11,454 nt of DNA from Methanobacteriota archaeon (GCA_022561895.1 JADFQH010000069.1:1-11454), one strand, 5' to 3'. Positions 1-6,750 are shown, counted from the stretch's first letter. Numbers and translations are program-made. The notes: generated by a model from the sequence alone, not told the origin.

Positions 1-1545
1 ACGAGCCACCCGCTTGCGTCCCGAACGGGAACCCAGATCCTCGAAAACGGCGGTACCGCCGCGGACGCCGCGGTCGCGACCGCAGCCGTGTTGAACGTCG
101 TCGAGCCGCACATGACCGGGATCGGCGGCGACATGTTCGCGCTGACCCAGTTCGACGGCGAGTACCGCGCGCTGAACGGCAGCGGCCGCGCGCCCGCCGC
201 CGCGGATCTCGAAACCTACCGCGAGCGAACCGACGCCGAGAAAGCGGGCGAGCCGGTCATGCCCACCGAGGGGGGCCTCCCTGTCACTGTGCCGGGCGCG
301 CTCGACGGTTGGGTGACGCTCTTAGAGAAGTACGGCAACTTCGACCTCGCGGACGTCCTCCGGCCCGCGATCGGCTACGCGGAGGGTGGCGTCCCCGTCT
401 CGGAGTACGTCTCCCGGCAGTGGGCACACGCCACAGAGCGGATCGCCGAGTTCGACGCGAGTTCGAAAACGTTTCTCGACGGCACCCGCCCGCCCGCACC
501 GGGCGAGCGATTCGCCAATCCTACGTTCGCGGAAACCCTCGAACGGCTCGCCCGCGACGGACCCGAGTCATTCTACGGTGGGGAGATCGGCGAGGCAATC
601 GTCGAAGCAGTCAGAGATCACGGCGGTGCGCTCTCGCTTTCGGATCTCGAATCCCACAAGAGCACGTGGGAGGAGCCGATCAGCACCGAATACGGCGGAA
701 TCGAAGTGCTCGAACACCCGCCGAACGGACAGGGGATCATCGCGCTCGAAGCGCTCAACCTCGCCGAAGAGCTAGGAATCGACCCGGACCCCGAAAACGA
801 AGCGCGCCTCCATCGCCTGATCGAGGCGACCAAGCTCGCCTTCGCCGACGGGTATCACCACGTAAGCGATCCCGCTCACATCGAGATCCCAACGGAAACG
901 ATGCTCTCTCCGGAGTACGCGAGCGAGCGCGCGGGCGAGATCGGTGAGCAGGCACGAACCTACGACGCGAGGGCGGACGAACACGCGAATACGGTCTACC
1001 TCTCGGTGGTCGACCCAGATGGAAACGCCGTTTCGTTTATCAACAGCATCTATATGAGCTTCGGCAGCGGGCTCACCGCGGGCGGCTTCGCCCTCCAGAA
1101 CCGCGGGCACTCCTTTCGTCTCGACACGGATCACGCGAATGCCATTGCGCCCGAAAAGCGTCCGTTTCATACGATCATTCCCGCCATGCTCAGAGAGGAC
1201 GGCGAGTTTCGTGCGTCGTGGGGCGTCATGGGCGGGTCGATGCAGCCACAGGGCCACCTCCAGGTCGTCGCCAACATGGTCGACTCGGGGCTGAACCCGC
1301 AGGCCGCACTCGACGCACCGCGGTTTCGATGGCTCGACGGGAATCGAGTGGCGCTCGAAACCGAGCGGATTCCCGACGAAGTCGTCGAGGGACTGTGCGA
1401 GCGGGGTCATGAGATCGTCGAGGAGGACGGCTTTTTCGCGGATGGCGGCCACTGGGGCGGCGGCCAGTTTATCTACCGCACCGACGAGGGGACCCTGATC
1501 GGCGGCTCGGATCCGCGACGGGATGGGCAGGCGATCGGATTCTAG
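1..1545 (+). CDS. ggt: Gamma-glutamyltransferase (partial, N-terminus outside window)
   Basis: The frame is open from base 1, so the true start lies upstream; 514 residues are visible and, compared with usual family length, only a few tens of residues should be missing. The family are N-terminal nucleophile hydrolases that cleave themselves into large and small subunits and transfer or hydrolyse the gamma-glutamyl group of glutathione-like compounds. Visible landmarks: NGGTAADAAVA near the N-end, VEPHMTGIGGDMFAL, GSGRAP (Arg at visible residue 63, candidate substrate carboxylate binder), TVPGALDGW, then NTVYLSVVDPDGNAVSF. The Thr of TVYLSVVD (codon 991-993, visible residue 331) aligns with the catalytic Thr that becomes the small-subunit N-terminus. 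FGSGLTAGG follows. The later motif is MGGSMQPQGHLQV, as in YwrD-like members, rather than the GGSRI form of E. coli Ggt. No signal peptide can be judged. It converges on the ABC transporter. Family is secure, substrate is not. Confidence 0.93.
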   Translation, partial: TSHPLASRTGTQILENGGTAADAAVATAAVLNVVEPHMTGIGGDMFALTQFDGEYRALNGSGRAPAAADLETYRERTDAEKAGEPVMPTEGGLPVTVPGALDGWVTLLEKYGNFDLADVLRPAIGYAEGGVPVSEYVSRQWAHATERIAEFDASSKTFLDGTRPPAPGERFANPTFAETLERLARDGPESFYGGEIGEAIVEAVRDHGGALSLSDLESHKSTWEEPISTEYGGIEVLEHPPNGQGIIALEALNLAEELGIDPDPENEARLHRLIEATKLAFADGYHHVSDPAHIEIPTETMLSPEYASERAGEIGEQARTYDARADEHANTVYLSVVDPDGNAVSFINSIYMSFGSGLTAGGFALQNRGHSFRLDTDHANAIAPEKRPFHTIIPAMLREDGEFRASWGVMGGSMQPQGHLQVVANMVDSGLNPQAALDAPRFRWLDGNRVALETERIPDEVVEGLCERGHEIVEEDGFFADGGHWGGGQFIYRTDEGTLIGGSDPRRDGQAIGF

Positions 1546-1572
1546 TGACATCCTCGGAATGCACTGGCAATC

Positions 1573-1685
1573 TCGAAAATCGCGGAGCGATTTCGATCGT
1601 CAGGCTCCGCCGGAAGAGCTTCGTTCTTCGGTAAACCAGCCTTCCCCATTCGCTTCGCGGTCGCCAAGTGGGCGACCGCGAGGCG
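1573..1685. repeat. Three hairpins between convergent ggt and ABC genes
   Basis: The 166-base convergent gap holds three inverted repeats. The first is 1573-1596, about 10 pairs with one bulged A and a GGA loop. The second is 1613-1629, 7 pairs with one G-T wobble and a TTC loop. The third is 1651-1665 against 1671-1685, 15 pairs with one wobble and a 5-base loop. None is followed by a T-tract, so terminator function is possible but not shown. The style (perfect GC-rich arms, three-base loops) matches the cluster at 3667-3909 on the other side of the ABC gene. Confidence 0.6.
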
Positions 1686-1711
1686 AGGCCACCGCGCCGC
1701 CCACCGTTGGA

Positions 1712-3616
1712 TCAGTCCTCGAACCGCCCTGAGAGCGCTTCGATCTTGCCCGCCTGTACGCCCCAGAGCGTCGCGTAAGTTCCCCCTTCCTCGAGCAGCT
1801 CCTCGTGTGTGCCTCGCTCCGTGATCCGGCCGTCCTCGACGACGAGGATCGTATCCGCGCCCTTGACCGTCGAAAGCCGGTGGGCGATGGCGAACGTGGT
1901 TCGCTCCGCAGTCAGGCGGTCGAGGCTCCGCTGGATCAGGCGCTCGGTCTCGGTATCGACGTTGGAGGTCGCCTCATCCAGAATCAGGATCTCGGGGTCC
2001 TGTAAGATCGTTCGGGCGATCGAAAGGCGCTGTTGTTGGCCTCCCGAGAGCTTCACGCCACGCTCGCCGATCCGTGTCTCGTAGCCCGCGGGCAGGTCGC
2101 GGATGAACTCGTGGGCTTCCGCGGCGCGGGCCGCATCCTGGACCTCTTCGTCGTCCGCCTCGAAGTTTCCATACCTGATGTTCTCCGTGACTGTGCCGTC
2201 GAAGAGGTAGGCGTCCTGACCGACGTAGCCGATCGCTCCCCGAAGTCTCGACAGGGTTAGATCCCGAACGTCATGGCCGTCGACGCGGATCTCGCCGCGA
2301 TTCACGTCATATAGACGAAGAAGGAGTTTGAGGATCGTCGACTTTCCTGCACCCGTCGGCCCGACGAGCGCGACCGTCTCGCCGGGTGCGGCCTCGAAAT
2401 CGATGTCGTGGAGAACGCGTTCGCCCGACTCGTCGTTTTCTGCCGCCGCGAGCGCGCTCTCGGGATACGCGAACTCTACGTGGCGGTACTCGACGCGCCC
2501 CTCAGGCTCGTCGAGCGAGACGCCGTCGGGGGCGTCGGTGATCCTGACGGGGATGTCCATCAGCCCGAACACCCGCTCGCTCGAGGCCTTCGCGTTCTCG
2601 TACTGGTCGATGATGGTCGAGACCTCCGCGAGCGGCGTGACGAACCGCTGTGTCATCAAGAGAAAGGTGACGAACGTCCCCACCGTGAACTCCCCGGAAA
2701 AGAAAAGCGGCGGGCCCGAAAACAGCCAGATCCCGCCGACGACGAACGTCGCGGCGAAGGAGACTCCCGCAAGTAGCTCCATTCCCGGTCGATAGACGTA
2801 GTTGAGCTTGATCACCGCCATCGTCTGCTCGAAGTAGTCATACGAAGCCCGGCGAACCCGCTCGGTTTCGTACTCCTCAGTGGTCGCGGTTTTGACGAGC
2901 TGCACACCTCCCAAACTGTTTTCGAGGCGGGTGTTGAGATCGCCGATGCTCGCGCGCTGAGCCACGTAAATGGGTTCGACCGCCCGCATGAACCAGAGCG
3001 TAAAGAGCACCATCGCGGGCACGGCGATCAGGGTGACGAGTGCAAGCTGGGCGTTGAGATAGAAGAGGATCGCGGCGATCCCGAGCACCATCACGCCGAG
3101 GCGCGCGGAGTTCTGGAGCGCGTCGTCGAGAAAGACCTCCAGATTGGAGGCATCGTTGTTCAGGACGCTCATCACCTCGCCGGTCTGCTTGTCGTCGAAA
3201 AACGACATGTCGAGGCGTTGCATCCGCTCGAAACTGTCCGTACGAACGGCGTGCATCACCCGGTGGGCGAACGTGTTCGCGGCCGTGCCGTAGACCCACG
3301 TGAATATCGCGGTGGTGAGAAAGGCTCCGGCGATCAGCGCCGCCGAAAACCAGAACTGCCCCGACTGAGTAACGGGAAGCCACGCGTCGGGAACCACAGG
3401 CAGGGAAAACGGTTCGGTTTCGACGAAGATCGCATCAATTGCGATCCCGAGGACGAGTGGAGGAAGGAGGCTTGCGATGCGGGCAACGACGTTCGCGGCC
3501 ATGCCAAGCGCGAACCACTCGATCTCCGGGCGGCCGTAAACCCGGAACAACCGCGAAAGCGGGCGATCAACCCGGTCGCGGTAGGTGTCGAAAACGCTCC
3601 GATCGCTCGTCGCCAT
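1712..3616 (-). CDS. ABC exporter half-transporter (MsbA/ABCB type)
   Basis: A 634-residue ATP-driven exporter with one transmembrane domain fused to one nucleotide-binding domain; such half-transporters dimerise in the cytoplasmic membrane. Residues about 35-340 carry the hydrophobic segments; the ATPase follows from about 375. All its motifs are present: Walker A GPTGAGKST (419-427), Q-loop in YVGQDAY (464-470), signature LSGGQQQR (523-530), Walker B ILILDE (543-548), switch His in AIAHR (His579). I chose the ATG at 3616 (MATSDRSVF). The frame stays open 118 codons further upstream, but that stretch is Arg-rich, unlike haloarchaeal protein, and coincides with the hairpin cluster at 3667-3909. 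It converges with ggt and is divergent from the YHS protein gene. Substrate cannot be told: lipid and multidrug exporters share this architecture. Confidence 0.93.
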   Translation of the reverse strand: MATSDRSVFDTYRDRVDRPLSRLFRVYGRPEIEWFALGMAANVVARIASLLPPLVLGIAIDAIFVETEPFSLPVVPDAWLPVTQSGQFWFSAALIAGAFLTTAIFTWVYGTAANTFAHRVMHAVRTDSFERMQRLDMSFFDDKQTGEVMSVLNNDASNLEVFLDDALQNSARLGVMVLGIAAILFYLNAQLALVTLIAVPAMVLFTLWFMRAVEPIYVAQRASIGDLNTRLENSLGGVQLVKTATTEEYETERVRRASYDYFEQTMAVIKLNYVYRPGMELLAGVSFAATFVVGGIWLFSGPPLFFSGEFTVGTFVTFLLMTQRFVTPLAEVSTIIDQYENAKASSERVFGLMDIPVRITDAPDGVSLDEPEGRVEYRHVEFAYPESALAAAENDESGERVLHDIDFEAAPGETVALVGPTGAGKSTILKLLLRLYDVNRGEIRVDGHDVRDLTLSRLRGAIGYVGQDAYLFDGTVTENIRYGNFEADDEEVQDAARAAEAHEFIRDLPAGYETRIGERGVKLSGGQQQRLSIARTILQDPEILILDEATSNVDTETERLIQRSLDRLTAERTTFAIAHRLSTVKGADTILVVEDGRITERGTHEELLEEGGTYATLWGVQAGKIEALSGRFED

Positions 3617-3640
3617 CTGCCGGAACGGATGGAGCGCGAG

Positions 3641-3650
3641 GCTATGTAGC
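3641..3650 (-). promoter_or_regulatory. Weak TATA-like box for the ABC transporter
   Basis: On the minus strand the sequence reads gctacatagc, centred about 29 bases upstream of the ATG at 3616. That spacing would give a nearly leaderless transcript, and no Shine-Dalgarno sequence precedes the ATG. The match to a haloarchaeal TATA box is weak; spacing is the main argument. Confidence 0.3.
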
Positions 3651-3666
3651 CACCGGAAAGCCCTCA

Positions 3667-3909
3667 GCGCACACTCGCGTGTGCGCTTCGCCCTTTGCAT
3701 GTCCTTCAGGCCAGCAGAGCGCGGCGCGCGATAAACGCGGGACCGAAGGTCTCGCGGACTCTTGGAGAGCGAAGCTCTCCAATGGTCAGGAAACCAGCGG
3801 TTTCCTTCGACATTCGAGCGGGCAACGCCCGCGAGAAGATTACGCGCCGCATTTGGGGACGCACCCTCCCCCGCCCCGCGAGCAGCGAGCAGCACGCTCG
3901 CTGCTCGCG
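3667..3909. repeat. Cluster of six short perfect hairpins
   Basis: The 404-base gap between divergent genes (3617-4020) holds six closely spaced inverted repeats: 3667-3686 (8 pairs, TCGC loop); 3736-3756 (9 pairs, one G-T wobble, GAA loop); 3762-3782 (9 perfect pairs, GAA loop); 3788-3806 (8 perfect pairs, AGC loop); 3818-3832 (6 perfect pairs, AAC loop); 3877-3909 (14 perfect pairs, AGCAC loop). The arms differ in sequence, so this is not a tandem repeat, but the build (perfect arms around a three-base loop) recurs. No T-tracts follow, and both flanking genes read away from it, so terminators are unlikely. Spurious open frames cross it on both strands; none looks like haloarchaeal protein. 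It may be a mosaic of REP-like palindromic elements. Function unknown. Confidence 0.7.
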
Positions 3910-3988
3910 CTGGCCACCGCACCGCTGCGGCGACGATCTGCGCGTGGTGCAGTTGATCGCTCGACCACATTGGCAGTCGCGCGCAGAC

Positions 3989-3997
3989 TACTTTTGG
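3989..3997 (+). promoter_or_regulatory. TATA-like box for the YHS protein gene
   Basis: The sequence tacttttgg lies 24-32 bases before the ATG at 4021. This is the position expected for a leaderless transcript, and there is no Shine-Dalgarno sequence before the ATG. Confidence 0.4.
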
Positions 3998-4020
3998 CGA
4001 CGGGCAGTAGATGGGCGACC

Positions 4021-4203
4021 ATGACCGAGTGTATCGTCTGCGAATCCGAGATCGAACAGGGAGTGATCGGACCCGAGGCGGGCTACGGCGGCGAGAGCTA
4101 CGCGCCCGCCCAGACCGAACACGCGGGCGAGATCTACTACTTCTGCTGTTCCGAGCACAAGGAGTCGTTCGAATCCGATCCCGAGCAGTACGTCAGTTCG
4201 TAA
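4021..4203 (+). CDS. YHS/TRASH-type small metal-binding protein
   Basis: A 60-residue soluble acidic protein. It begins MTECIVCESEIEQG, giving a CxxC pair at residues 4 and 7, and near the C-end has IYYFCCSEHKESFESDPEQY, the form of YHS/TRASH domains, which bind metals, often copper, through Cys/His clusters. In the usual pattern FCSxxC the last ligand is Cys; here the run is C-C-S-E-H, so His may replace it. The frame is open far upstream, but only from this ATG does the protein look haloarchaeal and keep the domain edge; a TATA-like box sits at leaderless distance. It ends 6 bases from the convergent acyl-CoA dehydrogenase. A role in metal handling or sensing is inferred from the family; no metal transporter or regulator lies next to it. 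Confidence 0.85.
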   Translation: MTECIVCESEIEQGVIGPEAGYGGESYAPAQTEHAGEIYYFCCSEHKESFESDPEQYVSS

Positions 4204-4209
4204 GCAGGC

Positions 4210-5352
4210 TTACAGCCCGAGTTCCCGGCCGATGACCAAATGCTGGATCTCGCTGGTTCCCTCCCCGATCTCCATCAGCTTTGCGTCCCGGTAGAAACGC
4301 TGGGGGGCGAAATCCTCGGTGTAGCCGTAGCCCCCGAGAACCTGCACCGCGTCCTCCGCGACCTCGCGACACGCCTCGCTCGCGTCGAGCTTCGCGAGCG
4401 CGCTCTCGCGTGCGACCGTCTCTCCGCGGTCGTACTTCGTCGCTGCGCTGTGGGTGAGCAGGCGGGCGCGCTCCGTTTTGCGGTGCATCGAGACGATCAT
4501 GTTCCGGACCGCGTCGAACTTACAGATCGGCTGGCCGAACTGCTCGCGCTCGGTGCTGTACTGGCGGGCGGCCTCGTAGGCTCCCTGTGCCAAGCCTACG
4601 GAGAGCGCCGCAATGGAAATTCTCCCCCCGTCGAGCGTTTTCCTCGTCTGCTCCCACCCGTCGCCTTCCTCGCCCAACAGGCGGTCCTCGGGAACGCGCA
4701 CGTCATCGAGGGCGATTTCACAGGTGGGCGAGGCGTTTAGCCCCATCTTCTCCCAGATCGTCGTCACCTCGAAGCCGTCGTCCTCGCGGGGATCGACGAT
4801 GAAGGTCGAGATGCCGTCGTAGCCCGCCTGCCGGTCGGTGACGGCTTTCACGAGGATCGAACCCGCCTCAGAGGCGTTAGTGATGAACTGTTTGGTGCCG
4901 TTGATCACGTACTCGTTTCCTTCCCTTTCGGCGGTCGTACTCATGTTCGAGGCATCCGAACCGCTTCCCGGTTCGGTCAGCGCCCAGCCGCCAACGTACT
5001 CGCCCTCTGCGAGCGGTTTTAACCATCGTTCTTTCTGCTCGTCCGTCCCAAAGAGTTCGATCGGTTTCGAGGCGAGGCTGACGTGAGCAGCGTAGGAGAG
5101 TCCGATCGATCCCGACACTCGTCCGAGCTCCTCGGTGACGAGTGCGTACATGAGCTGGTCCCCACCCAAGCCGCCGTACTCCTCGGAGATGGGCACACCC
5201 ATGATGTCGAGCTCCGCGAGCTGCTCAAAGATCTCCTCGGGATAGCGGTGTTCGCTTTCGATCTCTTGGGCGATCGGCGAGATCTCCTCCTCACAGAAAT
5301 CCCGAACGGTGTCCCGGATCATCCGGTGTTCGTCGGGGAGCCTGAAATCCAT
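4210..5352 (-). CDS. Acyl-CoA dehydrogenase
   Basis: A 380-residue FAD enzyme that makes the trans-2,3 double bond in acyl-CoA, the first step of fatty-acid or branched-chain acyl-CoA breakdown, passing electrons to an electron-transfer flavoprotein. Length is normal for the family. Both family signatures are present: ALTEPGSGSDAS (124-135) and QVLGGYGYTEDFAP (337-350) running into QRFYRDAK. The catalytic base is Glu364 in GEGTSEIQ. REQFGQPI (269-276) is the conserved FAD-contact segment. I chose the ATG at 5352 (MDFRLPDEHRM), which matches usual family N-termini; an ATG three codons upstream (5361) is possible, and a GGAGGT lies between the two, too close to the second to act as a normal ribosome site. 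A TATA-like box at 5376-5384 fits 5352. Chain-length specificity cannot be read here. Confidence 0.95.
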   Translation of the reverse strand: MDFRLPDEHRMIRDTVRDFCEEEISPIAQEIESEHRYPEEIFEQLAELDIMGVPISEEYGGLGGDQLMYALVTEELGRVSGSIGLSYAAHVSLASKPIELFGTDEQKERWLKPLAEGEYVGGWALTEPGSGSDASNMSTTAEREGNEYVINGTKQFITNASEAGSILVKAVTDRQAGYDGISTFIVDPREDDGFEVTTIWEKMGLNASPTCEIALDDVRVPEDRLLGEEGDGWEQTRKTLDGGRISIAALSVGLAQGAYEAARQYSTEREQFGQPICKFDAVRNMIVSMHRKTERARLLTHSAATKYDRGETVARESALAKLDASEACREVAEDAVQVLGGYGYTEDFAPQRFYRDAKLMEIGEGTSEIQHLVIGRELGL

Positions 5353-5375
5353 AACCTCCATTGTTCGAGAGTGAG

Positions 5376-5384
5376 CATAAAAAC
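5376..5384 (-). promoter_or_regulatory. TATA-like box for the acyl-CoA dehydrogenase
   Basis: On the minus strand the box reads gtttttatg, centred about 28 bases upstream of the ATG at 5352. This supports a leaderless transcript and that start codon over the one at 5361. Confidence 0.5.
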
Positions 5385-5456
5385 AGCGAACGACCATGAT
5401 AGACGTTGGATGGCCGATAGAGAATTCACACCCCATATAATATATTTAATATTATG

Positions 5457-5484
5457 TTTATTTATATATATACATATAAATAAA
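5457..5484. repeat. 11-base perfect inverted repeat in AT-rich promoter region
   Basis: tttatttatat (5457-5467) and atataaataaa (5474-5484) are exact reverse complements around a 6-base spacer. They lie between the divergent acyl-CoA dehydrogenase and the Tat-protein gene, about 85 bases before the latter. Inverted repeats arise easily in such AT-rich DNA, so a protein-binding role is only possible. Confidence 0.45.
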
Positions 5485-5522
5485 TTGATATATTTACAGC
5501 TTATTATAATAGTGGAGCGATT

Positions 5523-5549
5523 TACCGTTTCGGTAGTTTTATTATAATA
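5523..5549 (+). promoter_or_regulatory. Promoter of the Tat-protein gene, with a small palindrome
   Basis: A TATA run (ttttattataata, 5537-5549) ends 17 bases before the ATG at 5567 and is centred about 24 bases from it, so the mRNA should be leaderless or nearly so. Immediately upstream is taccg-ttt-cggta (5523-5535), a 5-base-arm palindrome next to the BRE position that could bind a regulator. The TATA box is a good match; the operator idea is weak. Confidence 0.5.
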
Positions 5550-5566
5550 CATACTATTTAATAGAT

Positions 5567-5797
5567 ATGGCAGACGATAATAGAGATACCCAATCGGAGG
5601 GACGATACAATAAACGAGGACGGCGCAGCGTCCTCAGCAAACTCGCAGGAATTGGACTGTCTACAGTCGGTATAGCTGCTCTCAGCTCGCCAATTTACGC
5701 CGATGGTGATCAGATTAACACGAATTTTGATCCTTCGAGCATGAATGAACTATACGAATTCAAAAACGACTTCTTCGGTTTCAAGGAAGACAAGTAG
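5567..5797 (+). CDS. N-terminal part of the interrupted protein: Tat signal fragment
   Basis: A 76-residue product if translation stops at the TAG (5795-5797). It has a polar N-region, then GRRSVLSKLAGIGLSTVGIA (18-37), a classic twin-arginine motif followed by a short hydrophobic core, and a likely signal-peptidase site after IYA at about residue 45. Only some 31 residues would remain after cleavage (DGDQINTNFD onward), with no recognisable domain, which is why I treat it as a fragment of the 5567-6412 gene. It could be a genuine small secreted peptide, but nothing in the residual sequence argues for it. The ATG is set by the TATA box 24 bases upstream. Confidence 0.5.
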   Translation: MADDNRDTQSEGRYNKRGRRSVLSKLAGIGLSTVGIAALSSPIYADGDQINTNFDPSSMNELYEFKNDFFGFKEDK

Positions 5798-5806
5798 CTC
5801 AAAATA

Positions 5807-6412
5807 GTGGAAGAACTTTCTGATGAACAAGTTGAAGCGTTCATTGATCTAAACAGTATTCAAAAAGTCGAGTACAAGACGCACCAAACGGGAACTCCGG
5901 CGATCTCAACTGAAGAGGAAAGAACTCGTGCGGAGACTGCTAGTGAAGTTGATTATAAAGAAAAATGGGGGTGGGATAGATCAGAATTAAGATCGGACCT
6001 CATAGAATCAAAAGATCGTGAGTCCTCAGTGACTGAGTTAGATACTGACATCGATAGCACTGGAACACAGTTTTCGACGACTTTAGAACCTACCGATCCT
6101 GGTGGATTCACCCTCTTTGAATGGCGACATGTTATCCAGTGGGACTACGACAATATTGATATTTCTGTGAGTAATGGCTCTCATTACGATCAGGTCCTCT
6201 ATACAGACCTGGGCTGGACATACGAAGGTGTCATTTCTGAATGGGACAGCACAAACAGCAACTGTGGATGCATCTACACAGGTTACATTCAAGCGAGTTT
6301 TGAGGGGTATGTCGTAGATGGTATCTTTCCTCTCGGCAGCGCATACCCATATGCTGAGTTGGAAGGAGATTACGTTGGCAATGGGTTCGTCGTTGATGAG
6401 GATGTGGGATGA
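5807..6412 (+). CDS. C-terminal part of the interrupted protein, unknown function
   Basis: A 201-residue frame starting only at GTG (5807). The first 90 residues are charged (ELSDEQVEAF, then EEERTRAETASEVDYKEKWG); the rest is rich in Tyr, Trp, Gly and Ser with the look of an extracellular beta-rich domain: VIQWDYDNIDISVSNGSHY (109-127), YTDLGWTYEGVISEW (132-146), NCGCIYTGYIQASFEGY (152-168), then YPYAELEGDYVGNGF (180-194). The two Cys of the CGC motif (153, 155) are the only cysteines. The overall pattern faintly recalls small exported haloarchaeal proteins ending in a Tyr-rich, Gly-Asp-Gly segment, but I cannot name a family. Alone it has no signal peptide, so it would stay in the cytosol. 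Best read with the upstream frame as one gene. Confidence 0.55.
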   Translation: MEELSDEQVEAFIDLNSIQKVEYKTHQTGTPAISTEEERTRAETASEVDYKEKWGWDRSELRSDLIESKDRESSVTELDTDIDSTGTQFSTTLEPTDPGGFTLFEWRHVIQWDYDNIDISVSNGSHYDQVLYTDLGWTYEGVISEWDSTNSNCGCIYTGYIQASFEGYVVDGIFPLGSAYPYAELEGDYVGNGFVVDEDVG

Positions 6413-6463
6413 GAATTTATGAACCGTTATGACTCCCAAATATTCGTCGGCCGGTTTTACGCC

Positions 6464-6473
6464 ACTTTATATC
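6464..6473 (+). promoter_or_regulatory. TATA-like box for the small membrane protein gene
   Basis: ctttatatcg lies about 35 bases before the ATG at 6504. It would place the transcript start near 6495, giving a leader of under 10 bases. This suggests the membrane protein gene has its own promoter rather than depending on the interrupted gene upstream. Confidence 0.45.
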
Positions 6474-6503
6474 GTCAAATCACACGCTTGAAAGTGAAAA
6501 CTA

Positions 6504-6710
6504 ATGAAAGGTAACAATCAAATAATACGTGATGGATTGGCATACGTAGTCAGCTTCGTGATCGCTGTCTTTTTTGCTGGACTCATAACGTCATTAATAT
6601 CCAGATTAATTGGACCGTTGGCTAGTACCTCTGCATACATTATTTTGCTCATACTGTTTGCCATCATTTTTACGACTGTAGTATTTGTGTATAAAAAATA
6701 TACACGATAG
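6504..6710 (+). CDS. Small two-helix membrane protein, unknown function
   Basis: A 68-residue protein with a short polar N-end (MKGNNQIIRD), one hydrophobic segment at about 12-32, a short turn containing Arg and Pro, a second segment at about 43-63, and a basic tail KKYTR. By the positive-inside rule both ends should face the cytosol. It starts 91 bases after the interrupted Tat-protein gene on the same strand, within the same AT-rich islet, and seems to have its own TATA box. An exported protein next to a tiny membrane protein is an arrangement seen in bacteriocin-immunity pairs, but also in many unrelated gene pairs, so immunity or anchoring is speculation. The family is not recognised. 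It is probably a real gene because the hydrophobic pattern and start context are coherent. Confidence 0.7.
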   Translation: MKGNNQIIRDGLAYVVSFVIAVFFAGLITSLISRLIGPLASTSAYIILLILFAIIFTTVVFVYKKYTR

Positions 6711-6745
6711 GCATAAGTGTTCTTTTGATTTGTGTCGCGAAGGGC

Positions 6746-6750
6746 CTATA
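6746..6750 (+). promoter_or_regulatory. TATA-like box for the kinase-like gene
   Basis: ctata lies 26-30 bases before the ATG at 6776, consistent with a leaderless transcript. A GGAGG at 6756-6760 is about 16 bases from the ATG, too far to be a typical ribosome site. Confidence 0.35.

Larger units (their letters stand above)
5567..6412 (+). pseudogene. Tat-exported protein gene with in-frame amber stop
   Basis: Two open frames, 5567-5797 and 5807-6412, are in the same reading frame (starts 240 bases apart) and are separated only by TAG at 5795-5797 and three codons. Read through, they make one 281-residue exported protein: Tat signal RRSVLSKLAGIGL at 19-31, Ala-rich core, likely cut after IYA (about residue 45), an acidic middle, then a Tyr/Trp/Gly-rich domain with a CGC pair (composite 233-235). 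Across the stop the text runs GFKEDK-stop-LKIVEELSDEQVEAF, a continuous-looking acidic segment; one C-to-T change from CAG would create the TAG. The second frame can only start at GTG (5807), has no nearby ribosome site, and lacks an export signal. Nonsense pseudogene is the simplest reading; readthrough or a sequencing error are alternatives. Family not recognised with confidence. Confidence 0.6.

Noticed and set aside
772..1551. 259-codon frame on the minus strand inside ggt.
   Set aside because: It is a shadow frame of the GC-rich ggt gene; ggt has all family motifs and this frame has none.
3439..4020. Upstream extension of the YHS protein frame to a 254-residue protein.
   Set aside because: The extension runs antisense through the ABC gene and the hairpin block and is Arg-rich; the domain starts exactly at the ATG at 4021.
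6083..6439. 118-codon minus-strand frame opposite the interrupted Tat-protein gene.
   Set aside because: It has no domain, promoter or ribosome site, and the plus strand has the export signal and the acidic composition.
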